This document shows, piece by piece, positions 60,296 through 64,000 of a stretch of 64,000 nucleotides of DNA. Source of the DNA: Marinimicrobium koreense (GTDB lineage Bacteria; Pseudomonadota; Gammaproteobacteria; Pseudomonadales; Cellvibrionaceae); NCBI RefSeq assembly GCF_003762925.1, contig NZ_RJUK01000001.1:1178001-1242000 (forward strand). The letters are read 5' to 3'. Position numbers and translations under genes: made by a program. The notes under the pieces were generated by a model. The model had not been told where the DNA came from. It worked only from the letters and a program-made list of their open reading frames with translations, and ran no database searches. Position 1 is the stretch's first letter. The number at the start of each line of letters is the position of its first letter.

Positions 60296-63130
60296 TCAAA
60301 CGCTCAGAGCCTCATTGATGAAACGCTTCTGCTCTTCCAGATGCACGGAGGCATAACCCGCGGCCGGTGCCGCTGATGGGTCGCGCCCCACATAGCTGAG
60401 ATAGAGGTCCGGGTTGTGATCATTCACCACACGCCGCATGTGGTGCTGGCTGCTGTACCAGGCACCCTGGTTCATGGGCTCTTCCTGACACCAGACGATA
60501 TCCTTCAGATTTTTGAAAGGCGCCAGCGCCTCTTTCAATTCTTCTTCCGGGAAGGGGTAGAGCTGCTCCAGACGGACCAGAGCCACGTCATCCTGTTCAC
60601 GTTCCATGCGCTCTTCCAGCAGGTGGTAGTACACCTTGCCGGAACAGAGCACCACCCGCTTGGCTTTCGCCGGGTCAACCTGCTCATCGGTGATCACATT
60701 GTGGAAGTGACCGTTGGCCAGATCTTCCAGGCTGGAGGTCGCCAGCTTGTGACGCAGAATCCATTTCGGACTCATGACCACCAGTGGGCGACGCATCGGG
60801 CGGATCACCTGACGGCGCAGCATGTGAAACACCTGAGCCGGGGTGGTCGGAATACAGACCTGAATGTTGTGCTCGGCACACAGCTGCATAAAGCGCTCCA
60901 GACGCGCGGAGGAGTGCTCCGGGCCCTGCCCTTCGTAGCCGTGTGGCAACAGCATGGTCAAGCCACACAAGCGACCCCACTTGTGCTCACCACTGGTGAT
61001 GAACTGGTCGATGACCACCTGCGCGCCGTTGGCGAAATCGCCAAATTGGGCTTCCCAGATGATCAGGCCGTTCGGGGTGGTGGTGGCATAGCCATACTCG
61101 AACGCCAGCACCGCCTCTTCGGACAGGAAGGAGTCATACAGATCCAGCGCTGGCTGATCCTCTTTGAGGTGACGCAGCGGGATATAGGTGGAACCGTCTT
61201 TCTGACTGTGCACTACTGCGTGACGGTGTGAGAAGGTGCCTCGCCCGACATCCTGACCGGTCAGGCGGACGCCGTAGCCCTGATCCAGCAGCGTTGCGTA
61301 GGCGAGCGTTTCCGCCATGCCCCAGTTGATGGGCAGAGCGCCACCGGCCATCTTGCGACGGTCGTCGTAAATCTTGCCGACCTGCTTTTGCACCACCACG
61401 CCGTCGGGAATCTCGCACATCTTGTGACCGAGTTCCTGCAGACGTTTCAGGTCGAAGCTGGTATCGCCCGGCGTATTCCAGTCGTGGCCGATGTAGGGCG
61501 TCCAGTCGACAAACAGCGAGCGGTCCGGCTCACTGACCAGGCCGTTGGCCACACTTTCACCGCGGTCCAGGGCGGCGCGGTAGTTGTTCATCATTTCGTC
61601 AACTTTTTCCGCGGTCACCACGCCAGCTTCCACCAGTTTGTCGGCGTAGAGCGCACGGGTGGTTTTTTGCTTGCGGATCAGTTGATACATCAAAGGCTGG
61701 GTCGCCGAGGGATCATCAGCCTCATTGTGGCCGCGACGACGGTAACAGACCAGATCGATCACCACGTCTTTCTTGAACTCATAGCGATAGTCCGCCGCCA
61801 ACTGGGCCGCAAACAGCACCGCGTCCGGATCGTCACCATTGACGTGGAAAATCGGCGCTTCCACCATCTTGGCCACGTCGGTGCAGTACTCGGTGGAGCG
61901 CATGTCTTCGCGCTTGCTGGTGGTAAAGCCCACCTGGTTATTGATCACCAGGTGTACGGTGCCGCCGGTGGCATAGGCTCGAGTCTGGGACATCTGGAAG
62001 GTTTCCATGACCACGCCCTGACCGGCGAAGGCCGCGTCCCCGTGCACCACGATGGGCAGCACCTTGGCCCCGATCGGGTCTTCACGGCGATCCTGGCGGG
62101 CCCGTACCGACCCTTCAACCACCGGAGAGACGATCTCCAGGTGCGACGGGTTGAAGGCCATGGCCATGTGCAGTTCGCCGCCCGGGGTCATGATATTGGA
62201 GGAGAACCCCTGGTGGTATTTCACATCGCCTGAGGTGTCCACCAGACGCTTGGTGCCTTCGAACTCGCCAAACAGTTCTGACGGGCTCTTACCGAAGATG
62301 TTGACCAGGGTGTTCAGACGGCCACGGTGAGCCATACCCAGCACGATTTCTTTTGCGCCGTAACCGCCCGCGCGGTTGACGATCGCATCCACCAGCGGAA
62401 TAAAGCTCTCGCCCCCCTCCAGACCAAAACGCTTGGTCCCGGGGTATTTGCTATCAAGGTGCCGCTCCAGCCCTTCGGCCGCCACCAGACGGTCCAACAC
62501 GGCCAGGCGCTGCTCATCGCTGAAGTCCGGCTTGGAACGCACACTCTCCAGGCGCTGCTGAAGCCACTGCTTCTCCGCCAGGTTGGTGATATGCATGATT
62601 TCCGGACCGACGTGCCCGCAGTAGGTCTGCTCCAGAGCATCGACAATGTCCTTGAGCGGCGCCTCTTCCCGGCCGATGAACAGGTTGCCGGTGTTGAAAA
62701 CCGTGTCCAGATCCGCTTCTGTCAGACCATGAAATCCCAGCTCCAGGTCAGGAACTCGTTCACGATCCATCAGGCTGAGGGGGTCGAGTTGGGCTTTCTG
62801 GTGGCCGCGGAAGCGGTAGGAGCTGATCAGCTGAAGAACTTTGACCTGCTTGCGCTCGTGCTCGAGGCTGACGGAGCCCGCCGCCGTGGCCGACGCGGTC
62901 GCTGAGCGGGTTTTGGCGAGACGCTGGAACTGCTCGCGGATTACGGAGTGCGGAACGTCTTGGGTGACTACCCCGTTGACCCGGGGCAATTGCTCAAAGT
63001 AATTGCGCCACTCATCGGGAACCGCATTGGGATCGTGTAGATATGTGTCGTAGAGCGCTTCGACGTAGGCGGCATTCCCTCCGGAGATATGGGACGTGCG
63101 CCAAAATTGCTCCATGATGCTGTCTTGCAT
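60296..63130 (-). CDS. sucA: 2-oxoglutarate dehydrogenase E1 component
   Basis: A 944-residue thiamine-diphosphate enzyme that decarboxylates 2-oxoglutarate and transfers the succinyl group to SucB. The N-terminal segment EQFWRTSHISGGNAAYVEALYDTYLHDPNAVPDEWRNYF binds E2/E3. GMAHRGRLNTLVNIFGK, HGDAAFAGQGVVMETFQMSQ and NNQVGFTTS form the TPP site; LLPHGYEGQGPEHSSARLERFMQLCAEHNIQV is typical of the C-terminal half. ATG 63130 (MQDSIMEQFW) is preferred; ATG 63115 or 63163 are alternatives. It lies between sdhB and sucB. Confidence 0.95.
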   Translation of the reverse strand: MQDSIMEQFWRTSHISGGNAAYVEALYDTYLHDPNAVPDEWRNYFEQLPRVNGVVTQDVPHSVIREQFQRLAKTRSATASATAAGSVSLEHERKQVKVLQLISSYRFRGHQKAQLDPLSLMDRERVPDLELGFHGLTEADLDTVFNTGNLFIGREEAPLKDIVDALEQTYCGHVGPEIMHITNLAEKQWLQQRLESVRSKPDFSDEQRLAVLDRLVAAEGLERHLDSKYPGTKRFGLEGGESFIPLVDAIVNRAGGYGAKEIVLGMAHRGRLNTLVNIFGKSPSELFGEFEGTKRLVDTSGDVKYHQGFSSNIMTPGGELHMAMAFNPSHLEIVSPVVEGSVRARQDRREDPIGAKVLPIVVHGDAAFAGQGVVMETFQMSQTRAYATGGTVHLVINNQVGFTTSKREDMRSTEYCTDVAKMVEAPIFHVNGDDPDAVLFAAQLAADYRYEFKKDVVIDLVCYRRRGHNEADDPSATQPLMYQLIRKQKTTRALYADKLVEAGVVTAEKVDEMMNNYRAALDRGESVANGLVSEPDRSLFVDWTPYIGHDWNTPGDTSFDLKRLQELGHKMCEIPDGVVVQKQVGKIYDDRRKMAGGALPINWGMAETLAYATLLDQGYGVRLTGQDVGRGTFSHRHAVVHSQKDGSTYIPLRHLKEDQPALDLYDSFLSEEAVLAFEYGYATTTPNGLIIWEAQFGDFANGAQVVIDQFITSGEHKWGRLCGLTMLLPHGYEGQGPEHSSARLERFMQLCAEHNIQVCIPTTPAQVFHMLRRQVIRPMRRPLVVMSPKWILRHKLATSSLEDLANGHFHNVITDEQVDPAKAKRVVLCSGKVYYHLLEERMEREQDDVALVRLEQLYPFPEEELKEALAPFKNLKDIVWCQEEPMNQGAWYSSQHHMRRVVNDHNPDLYLSYVGRDPSAAPAAGYASVHLEEQKRFINEALSV

Positions 63131-63284
63131 TACACCCACCTTGTCATGGGGTTCGCCAACCACCGGTTCACCGGGATGGCTGGCGGCCGGATCGGGTGTT
63201 ACCCGATACTCCCCCTGCTAGTCTCTAGCCGTTAGCTACCATAACGCACTCCGCTTGTGGCAGAACGCGCCGCTCAAATACTCA

Positions 63285-63327
63285 GGCACACCCTTGAGGG
63301 TGTGCCGAACAGCCGGGCTCTCGGCCC
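63285..63327 (-). other. Two stem-loops between sdhB and sucA
   Basis: GGCACACCC / GGGTGTGCC (perfect 9-base stem, loop TTGA, 63285-63306) and CGGGC / GCCCG (63313-63327) lie in the 225-base sdhB-sucA spacer. Neither has a T-run. In other bacteria the sdh-suc spacer also holds hairpins that set the relative expression of the two halves; that role is inferred here. Confidence 0.6.
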
Positions 63328-63355
63328 GACCCATGTTGCTCACATCTGAGTGTGA

Positions 63356-64000
63356 TCAGGTCGCACTTTGCAGCAGCATGGTGCGAATATGACCGATCGC
63401 CCGGGTCGGGTTCAACCCTTTGGGGCACACGGACACACAGTTCTGAATGCCGTGACAGCGGAAGACGCTGAAGGGGTCATCCAGGTTCGACAAGCGTTTC
63501 TCTGTGGCCAGGTCGCGGCTGTCCGCCAGGAAGCGGTAGGCCTGGAGCAGACCGGCCGGACCAATGAACTTGTCCGGATTCCACCAGAACGACGGGCAGC
63601 TGGTTGAGCAGCAGGCGCACAGAATACACTCGTACAGACCGTCCAGCTTGGCACGATCTTCGGGAGATTGTAACCGCTCGATTGCCGGAGCGGGGGTATC
63701 ATTTTGCAAATAGGGCTCGATTTTCTTGTACTGATCGTAGAACTGGGTCATATCGATGACCAGATCACGAATCACCGGAAGTCCAGGCAGTGGCCGAACC
63801 ACCAACTTGTTGTTCTTTACCGCCTGAGACAGCGGCGTGATACAGGCCAGCCCATTAACGCCGTTGATATTCATGCCATCCGAGCCACAAACCCCCTCGC
63901 GGCAGGAGCGACGGTAAGCCAGGGATTCGTCCTGTTCCTTGAGCATACCCAGCACGTCGAGCACCATCAGGTCCTTACCCTGAGTGTCCACTTCGTAGGA
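63356..64000 (-). CDS. sdhB: Succinate dehydrogenase iron-sulfur subunit (5' end outside window)
   Basis: The minus-strand frame enters from the window edge and ends at 63356, giving 214 residues of the C-terminal part. All three iron-sulfur centres are visible: CREGVCGSDGMNINGVNGLAC (2Fe-2S ligands), CILCACCSTSCPSFWWNPDKF (4Fe-4S) and CHGIQNCVSVCPKGLNPTRAI (3Fe-4S). SdhB passes electrons from the SdhA flavin to quinone in the inner membrane. sdhA, sdhC and sdhD would lie upstream, outside the window. sucA follows after a 225-base spacer. Confidence 0.96.
   Translation of the reverse strand, partial: SYEVDTQGKDLMVLDVLGMLKEQDESLAYRRSCREGVCGSDGMNINGVNGLACITPLSQAVKNNKLVVRPLPGLPVIRDLVIDMTQFYDQYKKIEPYLQNDTPAPAIERLQSPEDRAKLDGLYECILCACCSTSCPSFWWNPDKFIGPAGLLQAYRFLADSRDLATEKRLSNLDDPFSVFRCHGIQNCVSVCPKGLNPTRAIGHIRTMLLQSAT

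Overview
The window looks like a piece of the chromosome of a free-living, flagellated, high-GC gammaproteobacterium. The cysI-DUF934 pair, the monomeric isocitrate dehydrogenase, the flgA-flgM-flgN/cheV-cheR layout and the aat-bpt-infA-clpA-clpS-cspD order all resemble marine Cellvibrionales/Pseudomonadales-type genomes (Marinimicrobium or Saccharophagus relatives are plausible). This placement comes from gene content and protein similarity recalled from memory, not from a search. No prophage, insertion sequence, CRISPR array or rRNA operon was found. Almost everything coding is housekeeping; the unusual material lies between genes.

Layout. 1-5.7 kb: a GH3 glycosidase (cut by the left edge), yjbQ, cbpA-cbpM, a potassium-channel-like protein, rluA, a DUF2970 protein and a MarR regulator. 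5.8-9.3 kb: a 45-residue membrane peptide, siroheme sulfite reductase cysI with its DUF934 partner, and a LamG lipoprotein. 9.3-19.3 kb: an ene-reductase, then a minus-strand run fadD / patatin / secreted alpha/beta-hydrolase / natA-natB-type ABC exporter / dlgD, then a dienelactone-hydrolase-family protein and a NIF3-like protein. 19.3-31.9 kb: motility and c-di-GMP genes (cheR, cheV, flgA, flgM, flgN, a GGDEF-EAL protein, a PilZ protein, a PAS chemoreceptor) interleaved with tRNA-Arg(CCT), rsmE, ald and ttcA. 31.9-44.8 kb: gor, a GTPase/DUF2868 pair, cysG, serS, crcB-rarA-lolA and ftsK. 45-54 kb: trxB and the bacterial N-degron set (aat, bpt, clpA, clpS) with infA and cspD, then icd and rluE. 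55-64 kb: the TCA-cycle block sdhB (cut by the right edge)-sucA-sucB-lpd-sucC-sucD.

Links between genes. CysG makes the siroheme that CysI needs. Aat and Bpt mark proteins that ClpS hands to ClpA. SucA, SucB, Lpd, SucC and SucD carry 2-oxoglutarate to succinate, and SdhB oxidises the succinate. CheV, CheR, the PAS chemoreceptor, FlgM/FlgN/FlgA, the GGDEF-EAL enzyme and the PilZ protein form a motility and second-messenger set, with sequence-visible sigma-54 and sigma-28 promoters.

The most striking feature is a family of nine modular inverted-repeat elements in the intergenic regions at about 29.1, 33.4, 33.6, 39.6, 42.4, 47.6, 47.8, 54.8 and 55.0 kb. Each has two different conserved ends, a long (18-29 bp) stem whose sequence differs in every copy but stays almost perfectly self-complementary, and a conserved core carrying one of three interchangeable internal hairpins. 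Six of the nine copies form three pairs, always in the same facing arrangement. Shorter palindromes of a GTAGGGCGGAT type lie beside several of them. No protein in the window is an obvious partner.
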